NCBI GenBank assembly: GCA_026745465.1
Contig: JACYXH010000091.1
Span: 581,001-645,000 of the forward strand
Direction of reading: 5' to 3'
Length of the DNA: 64,000 nt
From: Lota lota
Taxonomy: Eukaryota > Chordata > Actinopteri > Gadiformes > Lotidae
Made by a program: the position numbers and the translations under genes. The notes beneath the pieces are model-generated. The model did no database searches. It saw only the letters and a program-made list of their open reading frames with translations, and was not told the DNA's origin. Below are positions 1-11,205 of the stretch, in pieces (within the stretch, counting starts at the first letter, position 1; the number at the start of each line of letters is the position of its first letter).

Positions 1-522
1 CTTCATTGTGACTTAGAATGTGACTCTAGCCTATTTATGAACAGATCATTGTTTGTGATGTGATCATGTATACAAAGAAAAAGAAAATCTCGAACTATGA
101 TGTTGAAAACTGAAGCAGGTAACAGATTCCTGTGGACTGTACAGTGATCAAGGCATGTTTCCCATGGATGTTTAAAGCAAATGTTTGTGTAAAGCATATT
201 TACATGTTTCTGTTTCCAAGCCGTACCATCTTTTATTAAGCCTTTTTATGACATGTAAAGTGTGTTGGTAACTAGTACTGTCTGGTTCGAGTCTTTGTAT
301 TGTTTTACCTCTACTACCTTTTGCTAATGTATTTATTATCACTCCTATGTGTGTTCTTCCTACACAGATCACCCTTGACTTGTTTGACGTATTTCACTGT
401 ACAGAATGATCCTGTTATACCGCACAATAATAATGAACCACTTTGACTTTTTAACCTGGTCGCAGTTGGATCGGGGCGGTAGAGGATGTGAAAGGTTTGT
501 ACTGGAGTGTTTTTGTTCTGAC
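1..522. other. FIRRM intron, no exon recognised
   Basis: This lies downstream of the last FIRRM exon I can place (523-612, minus). No segment here matches the next part of the protein with valid splice sites, so it is taken as intron running off the window. An open frame on the minus strand across 451-927 is not supported (see rejected). Confidence 0.5.
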
Positions 523-1054
523 CTGGTGGTGGGGGGTCATGAGGAAGACCATGCGTCTGAGCAGCTGGCCCAGGTGGGACGACTGGTACACCCAGCTGGC
601 ACACACCTTCACCTGGGGGAGGGCAGCAGAGGTGAGGGGCCAAGTCAGCGTGTTGGCCCAGCAGTAGAGGAAAACCGGCCATAAAAAGGAGAGGAGATGG
701 GAGAGGTGTGGGAGGTGTAAATTTGTGAGTTTCAGGCTTATTGTGCTGCACAATGGGCCCCGGTTAAGGGAGAGGTGTCGCCGTACCCCAGGCATAGAGA
801 CACCAATTGTCGCCTCTGCTGGAGCGCCACACTGAACAAAAGCCCACAGCCTGTTTTTGTTGAGCAGAGGGCAGTGTTTAAAGAGGTTTGGAGGTTCTTG
901 AGTTGTTCCAAGGGGATAGCAAGACAACTACAATTGAGATACTAGATATGAATACAAGACAGGTAGAAGTGGAATACACATGTCCTAATTCATTTGTATA
1001 TAATGTATACGTCAGCTTAAAGCAATAGATAGTTCTCTATGCCAAATCCCATCC

Positions 1055-1095
<41 letters not shown>

Positions 1096-4000
1096 AAAAA
1101 GGTACACTTTCTGATCAACATGCTGTGTTATAATGTCCACTGTAGGCCTCTACCCACCAGGTGAGCTATGAGCAGGGCGTGTTGCAGACAGAGTTCTGCA
1201 GTTCCGTACCTGAAGACAGAGAGAACTCCATTAGCAGTGGAATAATCCCACTAGTGGAACCTCAAATTGTTTCTTCGCTTTTTTTCTAGTATTTGTACTT
1301 TGTTTAGATACATTCACATTTTCAAAATAACCATTAATAGTCGTCTATTAAAAAGCCCTAAGTGCGAATCGTCCGTAGTTTGCCAGGTAGAAAACCCGTC
1401 GGTTCTCACCGTGCTGTGAAACACCAGACGTCTGCAGCCAGCAGGGCTGTCTGCCAATCAGCCTGCAAGACGGCTTCCATTAAACAATGCTCCTGGGGAG
1501 GACAGGAGAGGAAAAACACACCAATGGAAAGTGAAAGAAAGAGGAAAAACACATCAATGGAAAGTGAAAGAAAGTCCACCAGATTTTAACTAAAAGGCAC
1601 TACCGTTATGAATAGTAGGAAATCCTGTTGGAAACTCCCACAAAATGTTATAAAAACAGTGAAATCCACAAAGCCATTTTACATTCTAGCTATGTCATAG
1701 CACATGTTTACACCAAACTTTATCCAGCAATCTTAAATAAAGCAGCCCAGCCCTTATTTATTCCCTAAGCATCATGGGAGTGAGGGGGTTTCCACACCAG
1801 CACTGGGAGGTAGGATGGTGGGAGTGAGGCGACACTGGCACACAGATGCACACACACGTGGTGATGCAGGCTGACTCTTCCCTGGGCCTGACCCTTCATC
1901 ATCACCCCCGGCAACAGCACGGGTTCCAGCCGCTCGGTGCAGCACACCCGGAAGCTGTTCATGATGGCCTGATAGATGGTGAACCTGGGGAGACAGTGAA
2001 CAGAACGTGCTTTGTGTCATCATAAAGCGCCACAGGGAATGTATTGATCAAGATGGTGTCTAACCCAAAGTTATAATAAATGGTGTGAGACACCACAGCA
2101 TGCAAAGTAACTGAACAGTGCTACAAACGACATTCAACATTTTTTATTAAACTTTAAAAGTTAGCTTTCTGATAAAGAAAAAAAAAAGCCTGTTTCAATA
2201 TGCAAAGCGGTTGATATTCCCTTGACGAGGCCGACGATGTGCGTCTTCATTACATATTGAAAGTGAGACTTTGATCGCAGGCCAGCTTGGACCTTGGGCA
2301 GGACCTGGCTACCTGGGGGTCTCCTCAGGGAAGAAGCTGCCCTGGTGCCAGAGCTGCAGGGTCTCCTCTGGCTGGGAGGCCAGGTGACCCAGTACGCTCA
2401 CCAGCAGCAGACACTGAGGGAGCTGCCGTTCCGCACTCAGCTCTGTGCAAAAACATTCAACACCAAAGGTTCAACAAAAAGCCATTGCAGTTTCATAATC
2501 AAGATCTCATTGCAGTAGAATTGCAAAAGCACACTGTATGTATTAGCACAAACTAGCTTTTTTTTTGGCACGCAAATGCTTTTGAACAATATAGAGGTAA
2601 CTGCAGAATGATAGTTTGTAACTGCACTTTAGGTTCCAAACACATTTTCAAACAAACCCCACCATAGACCAACATATCAGCGATATTAAGTGCAAGCTAA
2701 CTGCTATCTCACTGCATCCCTTTCATAACAAGTGGAAAAGGAAACCACTTGCCGTCAGCAAAAAGACTGATGGCAAAAACAACACCGGAGGGGACACGAG
2801 GACACAGAGCGTTCAAACTCACGCTGGTCCTTCCCGAGAATGACCTCCGCGAAGGGCCGCAGGGGCAACAGCTGGATCAGTAGGGCCTCCATGGGTAGCA
2901 GCGCCGCCGCACTTAGCTCCTCAGACAGCGGTGGAGGCAAGCTTGGGGCACACAGGCTGGGAGGGAACATACTGAGGGGAAGAACACAGCCTGGAGCTCA
3001 GAGGTTGTCTGTATGGTGTCCTGTATATACAACCCAAGTCCCCCTTCCTTAAAGTGTGATCGAGTTATATTAGATCTCTTCTAATATGTAATATATACTA
3101 ATATTTTGTTCAATGTATTCACCTACCTGGTAATATGGAAGTAGAGTTGATGAAAGCGGCTGCAATACTTGGACAGGAAAGAGCTGAATTCCTGTTAGAG
3201 GTAAGAGTTACAAGTTGTGACTTGTAACGCCATCATTGTTTTTCAATACAAAACATGCAAACATTTTAAATTTAGAGAATATCCGTAAGGCTTTGCCAAA
3301 GGCCAAACATCTGTCACCTTTATGTAATGGACTAAAGTGTTGGCAAAGAATCTGCACATCTTCATGTTTTTCTGAAACAGCTTGTATTCCGCACATTGGG
3401 TCATCTCCTGAGATTACATAAAAAAACAATGGTGTCAGTGTGTGTCCTTCACTTCACCTGACGCCTGAACTCAGGTTCAACACCTCTCACCACAATCATT
3501 GTACTCCAGAAAATCAAATGTGCATAGCAAGCACAGAGCAAAGGGTCTAGCAAGGGACGCAATAAATACTCTGACATAAAAAGATGTCACATTGTATGGT
3601 GCAAGGTGTTGAAGTTGAAGAAATAGTGTACAATGTTAATAACACTGCAGTTATTCACATTATAGACATTTTGCTGAACACCATACACTTCTTGGCATCA
3701 AAACATGCTAATTGAAGCAGGTATGGCGTCCCAAATAACAGGGACACAAGCAATGTTCCTGTGGGCATGACAAAAGTGGAACAGAAGCCAGCGTCCAGTC
3801 CTCTCTACCTGCGGTCCGGTGTGTCTGATCTGGTCACCCAGCTCCAAACAGGTACGGAAGGATGCCAGCAGGTTGTCACACAGACAGCTGCTGATGTCCC
3901 CGTGGCGAAGATGCTCTTCCACGTACGATTGGTGCTTCACGCTCTGTCTGACCACAGGGATGTCACTCGTTTCATTACAGCCATTGCTCATCATACGCAC

Positions 4001-5790
4001 ATGTATAACTGAAGCGAGGGGTGATGAGAACGCGATGGTGCTTACTTGACTATGAATTTCCACGTGTTGGCGTGCAGCGCCATGTCCAGGTCTGAGATCA
4101 CATAGCAGAGATCCAGCAGGCTGTGAATGACTGGAATTAAAAAGCAATGGTAAATATCTTCGGAGAAGTAACCTAACACTCACACTCACACACACACACA
4201 CCTGTGACAATGTCAGTAACGTCCTCCTCCGTAGCCTGAGTGTCCAGAGAGATGCGATCCAGCAGCTCCATGAGGCCCTTTTGGAGGGAGTAGGCCTCCT
4301 TGAAGAGTACCTGTAGCAGGTCTGCCACCAGGGACAGGCGGCCACAGTACACCTCCTCACTCTCCTAGGAACCAATCAATCAATGGTGTAAATCACTCAG
4401 TCTTCATTCATATTATCTGTCATTTAGAAACAGCTTGAATGCAGCCAACAAGCGCTGGAGGCTAAATGATGATTGACCAGATTATAAATAGATGGAATGG
4501 ATTAATGATGCAGTACAACATTCAATTATGCATAAAATATGTGCTCATTTAACCAGCATCAATCTCAGTGATGCAATATATGAATTGAGGTTGACGTATA
4601 TATCTTGTTTATACTACCTTACAGTGTTGGAAGGTGTGCTTCAGTACTTTGAGGATACACGATGGTAGAGAGCGGATGGCGTCCAGGACTGGTGCTTCCT
4701 CAAACAAGCAGACATGACGAACACAGGCAGACATCGCTTCGATGATCTGCACCGTTGCCTTGCAATGAAAAGAGAAATGTCTTTAATATATGTATTGATA
4801 TTGGCCCATTTGTTTTTTGATCAATAGTGAAACTTATACTGCTATAGGGCCCTCATTTGGTTCTTCCATACCATACCACCACATAAGATACAAGGGTGTA
4901 GTTAATTACTAATTATTATTATTAATGAAGCACCTGCAGGATGTTTCTCAGTAGGGTACGCAACTCTGTGTTTTGACTGGACAGTCCTCCAACTTGGTTT
5001 GAGATCTCCTTCATCAAATTGTCAAACATGGTGACAGCCTGCAAACAAAGACAACATGTGTGGGATAAAGTAATTGCAAATGTAAATAAACAATCCCCCT
5101 GCAATCAGAGTAAAACTTTAGTCAAGTGGTTAGACATTTTTCCAACTGTGGACACACACCACTGATGTAATCAGATGATATTCACCTTAGGCAAGACTTT
5201 GGAGAAGCACTCCTCCACTTCATTCAAACCAATGTGAGGGAGGAACATTTCTGTGATGATTTTCAGGATACCTGAATGGAAAGACATTGCTATTAATCCT
5301 CCGAGATGTAGGTAAATACAATCACTCTGCTGAAGATGAACAAGCGGCTTACGAATAAAATGAATGCACTTACGAATATGCTCATCCCAGCTCTCAGACT
5401 TGTCATGCAGAGAGTACAAATGGTCAAGGAAGACCTAAATGGTTAACATCTTTTTGACATGTTAGTATTGATTCACAACTCGTGTAGTGTTACATTAGAA
5501 GCATTATTGAGACTTGCAGAACTATTGCATTGGGGAAAGTACACGTTCAGGGTTTCCAGCTCCACAAAGGAAAAGTTGAAATTAGATTCAGTCTATGCTT
5601 GGGTTCAACTGCGATAATGGTCATCTTTTGGACCACACAATTCAAATCCGATCTCAACAGTCAAACCAGTTGTCACAGCGCACTAAACATGGGAGGATAT
5701 GGTAAGTTTAGGCAGGACGGATCTGAGCTCTTTGCGACATGTTTCCTGACTCCAGTGTACCACCTCTTCCAGAAGAGTAGTCTGCGACAT
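523..5790 (-). CDS. firrm: FIRRM (C1orf112), 5' two thirds, partial
   Basis: Homologue of the FIGNL1-interacting regulator of recombination (C1orf112), which works with FIGNL1 on RAD51 in interstrand-crosslink repair and meiosis (family knowledge). Start codon at 5790 (MSQTTLLEE). Coding exons on the minus strand: 5701-5790, 5374-5434, 5186-5271, 4934-5038, 4618-4758, 4202-4364, 4046-4130, 3809-3947, 3318-3407, 3127-3191, 2823-2971, 2313-2442, 1798-1984, 1410-1492, 1158-1209, 523-612. They sum to 1716 nt, 572 codons, all phases compatible. Recognisable blocks include RILKIITEMFLPHI, GGLSSQN, SVKHQSYVEEHL, CRFFANTLVHYIK and HHHVCVHLCAS. The left end of 1798-1984 could instead be 1807 (same phase). 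The last third lies beyond the left edge; I found no further exon in 1-522. Exon 1 uses an unusual donor (see findings). The exon begins at 5817 after an AG, so a 5'UTR exon lies upstream. Confidence 0.9.
1059..1091. repeat. (GA)n microsatellite in FIRRM intron
   Basis: Pure GA dinucleotides between FIRRM exons 1158-1209 and 523-612; in the transcript it reads as TC. Confidence 0.85.
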
Positions 5791-6189
5791 GTTGGGAGGC
5801 AGGGCTGGTCAGATGAGCTGCACAAACAATGAACATTAACGGAATAAATGCTGAATATGACAAGATTGTAATAGTTTGCTATATGGTGTAAATCGTTATT
5901 TCGCTAATACGTTTTGGCATAGACTAACGTTAATGATAACGTTAGTCATCGAAACCGCGTCAGATTATCCAACAAAAAATACTTACCATTTAACTATTAC
6001 TTTCCATAAAAGCCAAATATCCTGTATTCCGTAGTTTAAATTATTCGCTAACTCTGTTTTGTAATTACCATTGTATATGGTGTTTATATTACATAAAAGA
6101 ATGTCAACATTTAAACAAAAGTCAAATTGTGGTGCATAGTTTATGTACAACGTTAACTAGTCGCATATTCCAGTGGTCGTAACGCGCGC

Positions 6190-6215
6190 TGTTTTTCACG
6201 GAAGTGACGCTTGGT
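6190..6215 (-). promoter_or_regulatory. Probable FIRRM promoter: ETS/CRE-like motif
   Basis: A short CpG-rich island in otherwise AT-rich DNA about 400 bp upstream of the FIRRM start codon contains cggaagtgacg, a composite of an ETS (GABP-type CGGAAGTG) core and a CRE-like TGACG half. Such sites are typical of TATA-less housekeeping promoters. Position fits a 5'UTR exon spliced to the acceptor at 5818. Assignment is inference from motif and position. Confidence 0.45.
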
Positions 6216-8600
6216 AACCGGGACGTTTGATTGTACTCTGATTGGCTACAACTATTAATGCTATTGAATAGTTTAAAGTTATTATCATGTAACATGTAAA
6301 TTATTTGATTGGAACGCTAAAAGACAAAAAAAATATCAACAAACAGATAGGTTTGATTAGTTATTGATTAGAAAGCTTTACACATGACTAAATTATAAAT
6401 TGGAGAATCACTTATCATTGTTTGTGTTAAACATTGTTTGTTTTCTGATACTTATAAAGAGTAACAAGCCTACATGTAATATCATGAAAAATGGAAAGAA
6501 CCTGCTCAGGGAATGTTTATTCAAATCGTCACAGAACGTCTGGAACATTACTTTAGACGTCTGGAAATCCCATTGGCTCTCGTCCCGGCGACTTCATCTG
6601 GCCAGTGTATCAAAGGCTATTTTTGCACGGATAAGATCTTCATGGAGTAAACCACCTCCCAAGTTGTCTTTCCTTTGTTCCCGGCAGTCGGAGGTGCTGG
6701 CTGCTGTTGGTTAAGGAAGTGGCCAACTAAGATACAGGAAATTCTAAAGTCAATTACACAGTGACTAGTCCCTGCAGATTTAACTTTGGCGTCTATATGG
6801 CTACGTCTGATAATCAATATAACGCCATATAATAATAATTAAATATATCAAATTTGGTTTACGTAATTAGCCAAAATGTTTAACAATAAATATCTTGTAA
6901 ATGTCTAACCCTGCCTGACCAAATGCCTTGCTGTTTCAGATGAGCTATACAGGACCTCATTTTTATTCAGACTTCAAGCATGTATTTCTTTAATTAACTG
7001 TTGTTATGACATTGGTGATGAAAAACATGAAGTGTAATTATTGCTAAATGAACACAATATGTTTGAGTGAGGGATTAAGCGGATTGTTAGTCACAGATTG
7101 TATCCTCGTTAACTGTCCACAGGGAAATTCTCTTCACATTTGACCCCCGTATTTGACCCCCTACACAGAGGGTGTTAAAGTGATGCCAAAGTTACAAATG
7201 ACTTGCTTCAAAATAATTCTAGCATGGTACATACGCTTTACAAAAATACTCTCACTTCACGTGCTTTACTTAAAAACTCGATGTGCCTCGAATGCGGAAG
7301 GGGTACAATTTGCCGTATTTATTTATTAGTAAAAAAAATTAAATTATATATATATATATTATTATACATAGGTTGCCTTAGATGTGACCATGGGGGGAAA
7401 AACATTTTCTTTATATTTTTAAACAGTATTTCTGAGTCATTCGTATCACAAAATTTATTTTATTTGGCATGAATGTAAAACATCTACTCTATTCCGTGGA
7501 ATATCCTTATTTCTCAGTCAATGGAAAGGTTATCACGAGCAGGAAACAAGCTACAGATCTAGTAGGGAAGGGAGGAAGGTGTATTTTTTTTAATCGTGGT
7601 ACCAAAAGTGTGCTTTTGAAGGTCAAGGTGGAGAGGGCAGCTTTCCATTTGTCTTTGGTTATTTTAACATTGTTCAACATGTCAAATGCTTCAAAACAAA
7701 AACACTACTACACGAATGAGGCTTTTTATTTTAAAGAACCACAATGGAAGGTAATGATAAGAATACATAATGTTTAACTGCAAGAAAATATTTAAATGAA
7801 ACTGAATGAGCACTTCTAATTGTATTTTATTCTAGAATTATCTCCATTAACTCAACTTCAAAATTTAAAATGTGAAATCACTAAAGGAGATGTAAAGTTT
7901 TATTTTACGTGATGTCTGTATGATCAGTGCTCTACAGGCAGTCAATCATGCTTTTTCCTAATGAGCTAATGGTGAGGGATTTATAATTACATTTGAAGTA
8001 GTTAAAGTAACCACTAAGACCTACGTAAACACACACAAATCTCATTTTCTATTTGGTTGCATATCTGATTAAACCTAATTGGTTACATTTCAGGGATTCC
8101 ATGCAATATTTAAATGAAAAGTAGTCCAGTAATCAAGCTTACAAATTGCTTTGACGATTGCAGTATACGTATATAGTATAGGTTTTGGGGAACTGTTTGA
8201 ATTGACCTGATCCCTTCTTTTGAAACATTCACAGAGTCCAAAAAATATATATTGAACATGTATACCTCTTGACTATTCTGCTACTCCGTTTTGAATGGCT
8301 TTCAACTGTGTCATATGATTCTTATTTTTTAATCAAATGGCAACTTTCCCTCAAAGTAACAGGATATGTTTTTGATACTATGTCACGCAACCCTTCCTGT
8401 GTGGATTTTCTGCTTGGCTTATAGCCTGATTCTTTGACCAAATAACCCACCACAGAGTTATGGGCAAGTTGCCTAAACGTAACACAAAGCAATGAGATGA
8501 GTCTATTATTTTGCTTAGAAATGAGACAATACATGCTTGTAGATTTACAAACAGATATGTCATATAAAAGAAAAATCATACAGCAACAAAAGGCCAAGAG
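6216..8600. other. Intergenic, AT-rich, no gene seen
   Basis: This is the spacer between the FIRRM promoter and the PHPT1 3' end. It is AT-rich with short scattered open frames that show no domain, codon bias or splice structure. I see no RNA gene or mobile element I can name. Confidence 0.6.
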
Positions 8601-8601
8601 T

Positions 8602-8607
8602 TTTATT
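8602..8607 (-). terminator. PHPT1 polyadenylation signal
   Basis: TTTATT on the plus strand is AATAAA on the minus strand, about 170 nt past the PHPT1 stop codon. It is the nearest canonical signal and gives a normal short 3'UTR. Confidence 0.6.
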
Positions 8608-8776
8608 TGATGAATTTACAGTGTAGGCCACAGGTCTGAAAGGCTTGTGCACAACACCAATAATTGCAAGTGGCAAAAAATGTGTGCTAACATTTGTACT
8701 GCAAATGCAGGAAGTGGCCATCTGTATAGCCTACATTAAGAATAACATAAGAATAGCACAATAATTACTTGTCTGT

Positions 8777-9492
8777 CTATTTCTTGTCATCATACCAGGA
8801 GACCTCATAGTCACCGTAGACGCTCTTCAGCATCTCTACGGCCACAGAATGATCTGCTTTTCCAAAAGCCTATAGAGGGGTAAAAATACAAATAAAAGAC
8901 GATTGCAATTATGTACTGAAACCACGCCCACTTAAAGTAATTGCGAGCCCGTGTGCACACAAAATGAATTAATTATTGAATTGGTCGTGTTTCCCTCTTA
9001 CTCCAGCCATGACTTACAGTTGATTCACCAAACACTCTGAGTTTTCTGTCTGTGCTGTTGTGCTCTATCTTCCCTCCACCAAGACACTGACACACCAATC
9101 CCAAGGATTCCATCGCTGGACTGACCTTCTCAAATATGTGATCTGAAATCAACACCGAGGTAACGTTAGAAAGGTATTAGTTATTACAGGCCAACAAGAC
9201 ACTGGCGTATTCAGAATCGAAGTGCTGAAATTGTCTATCCGGTTTAGACATAAACTGGTCAAAATCAAGACGTAGAGTGAAGCATAAATCTCGTTTGGCG
9301 GCGTTTCTGCGAGCAACGTAGCATGCCTGCAACAGTGAACTTCAACTTACTGTGATATTCAGCACTTTTTGTGCCTCTTATTATATCTTTATGTACGTCT
9401 CCATCTTTTACCTTTACTCTTACTAATATATATTTAAAAGTTCCTTCCGGATCGATCTCTACATTGGACATTTTTGCCAAAGCTTCAGCCAT
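8777..9492 (-). CDS. phpt1: PHPT1, 14 kDa phosphohistidine phosphatase
   Basis: Protein histidine phosphatase that removes phosphate from phosphohistidine on cytosolic proteins such as ATP-citrate lyase (family knowledge). Three exons: 9351-9492, 9018-9142, 8777-8869; 360 nt, 119 residues plus stop, close to the usual ~125. Visible hallmarks: FKYILVRV near residue 19; the EYH motif with the catalytic histidine at residue 47, the last whole codon of exon 1; CQCLGGGKIEH in exon 2, the substrate-loop region; and the ending YGDYEVSWYDDKK, matching the conserved YPDYEV-type C-terminus. Splice sites are A|GTAAG, CAG|AT, ACT|GTAAGT and TAG|GC. The start at 9492 is the first Met; a Met at codon 8 is possible but would shorten the N-terminus. 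It is convergent with nothing close; its promoter faces the sele promoter. Confidence 0.95.
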
Positions 9493-11000
9493 TGCGAATT
9501 GGTGCGATTGGCAAGTGCCACACTACGGATACCAATGACGACCACACATACATGGACATGGTGTTCTTCTTAAAGAGACAGACAATGGACAAGTGCCATA
9601 TTTTTCCAATGGGTAATTTGTATTTAAACATGTATTATAATAGTTGATTGCTCATTTAAGCGTCAATTTAGTTTTGGAAATTGTTAGTATATCATTGCAC
9701 ACTGCCATGGCGCTATTATAGGCATAGTTGACCCATAATTTAGAGTGGCAAACATGTCCATCTCTGGGTTAGTCAGACAGGAAGGATATGATCACTAGTG
9801 GAGACAAGGGCAGGCGCCTCATTAACTGTTTCTAACTTTCTCGGTCACACTTTCCCGGTCACACTTTCCCTCTTCCCAGAAATCCTATTTAAATACCTAA
9901 CTTTGTTAGATGCTATTGTAGGCCTAAGCAAATACCTACATTTATTTATTCTTGTACTGAGTACATACTTAACACCAGATATTATGTTGTTTTCCTTGTG
10001 TTTGCAGAATGCAGGAGCAATGGTCCATATTTCTCCAAATGTCTGCACTAAATTGTCATTTATTATTTATTAGAGAGGCTAAACTGACACATTTGGGATT
10101 TCCCCAGCACAACATTTATGAACACATTTTCCCAAGTTGAAAGAACAAATTGGAGACATGAACAGAACCAATTTATTCTCCCATTATATTTAGTTTATTT
10201 TCTTGCTCACATTCTATTTTCATTGCCATTTCATGTGGTTGTAACCACAATTAAACTAAATTGTCATTCCTATCACTGTTGAAATTCACCGTGACCCTTA
10301 TCACCATATCAACACAAGCAGTCACTCTGACCACCTGTTTCTAACGTTATCACTCAAATGAATATAAACGGGTGACCGAACAGTACTTTCACGTGAATAG
10401 TGGATGTGATTCATGTCAAGATACTCAAAGTGATGTGATCTGTGTATGTCTATTCAGAAAGAAAAGTTATGCCTAAATGTATCAGACACATAAAGTGCTG
10501 CTGCTAAATTGAAAACAACAAAATCTCACACTCTCTTTTGCTTTATTGAGACAATGGAAGTAGAAGAAAGGTTGTCACACAGACACACAGACAGAACATG
10601 TCAGGGACCATTTGATGTGTCACAGTTTTGTTTTGGAAAAAGAGCTGAACAAACAGGAGGAGAGTTGTGTTTAACATCCCAGAGAACCACAAAGGCTTGA
10701 TTCTATTTAGGTCAAACTCAGGTCTAAGCTCATATATATAGTATATATATATATGCAATATAATGTGCAATATACGCTCTAAACTGTCTGCTGTCAGTGA
10801 AACAAACTTATGTATTTATTTTAAAATGGCTATTATAGTTATTATTAAGTAGTAGTACTGATTGTAGTAGTGTAGTAGTATTAATACTGATAATAATAAA
10901 CAATAATAGTTAATGATGTTATATTTAGGGTCTGTATTATAAACCTTAGAAGAAGCTGTCTTAATTCCTGTCCTATAATTAGGGGGCTGTAAAAGAAAGT
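9493..11000. other. Intergenic between PHPT1 and sele promoters
   Basis: Divergent spacer between PHPT1 (minus) and sele (plus). It is AT-rich with no coding exon recognised; 10730-10757 is a short (TA)n tract. The PHPT1 promoter must lie just right of 9493, but no motif stands out. Confidence 0.5.
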
Positions 11001-11009
11001 TAGAGTGGG

Positions 11010-11087
11010 GGGGATTTCCAGTGAAGTTATGTCCAGCATCCTGGTAGATTCCCGGAACAGCTAGCCAGATCTGCAGAGTGTATATAA
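11010..11087 (+). promoter_or_regulatory. sele core promoter: NF-kB, GAS and TATA
   Basis: Three perfect consensus elements sit in order upstream of the sele first exon: GGGGATTTCC at 11010-11019 (NF-kB), TTCCCGGAA at 11049-11057 (STAT/GAS palindrome) and TATATAAA at 11081-11088 (TATA box). The start codon is at 11206, so transcription probably begins near 11110. Mammalian E-selectin promoters are known for NF-kB control by TNF and IL-1, so the arrangement supports the gene call. Binding is inferred from sequence only. Confidence 0.75.
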
Positions 11088-11205
11088 ACAGTCACAAGAG
11101 TCGAGCAGGCACAATCCTCTTCCCTGAGAGTCTAGAGTGTTAGACAACCTGTTTTTATCTTTATTTCATACAAGCAAACGGCAAGTTATCTTACACATAT
11201 AGAAA

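Noticed and set aside
451..927. Long minus-strand open frame that looked like extra FIRRM coding sequence
   Set aside because: Only 523-612 is flanked by proper splice sites and matches the protein in order. The remainder would fall before that exon in the transcript, where the protein already joins directly to the previous exon.
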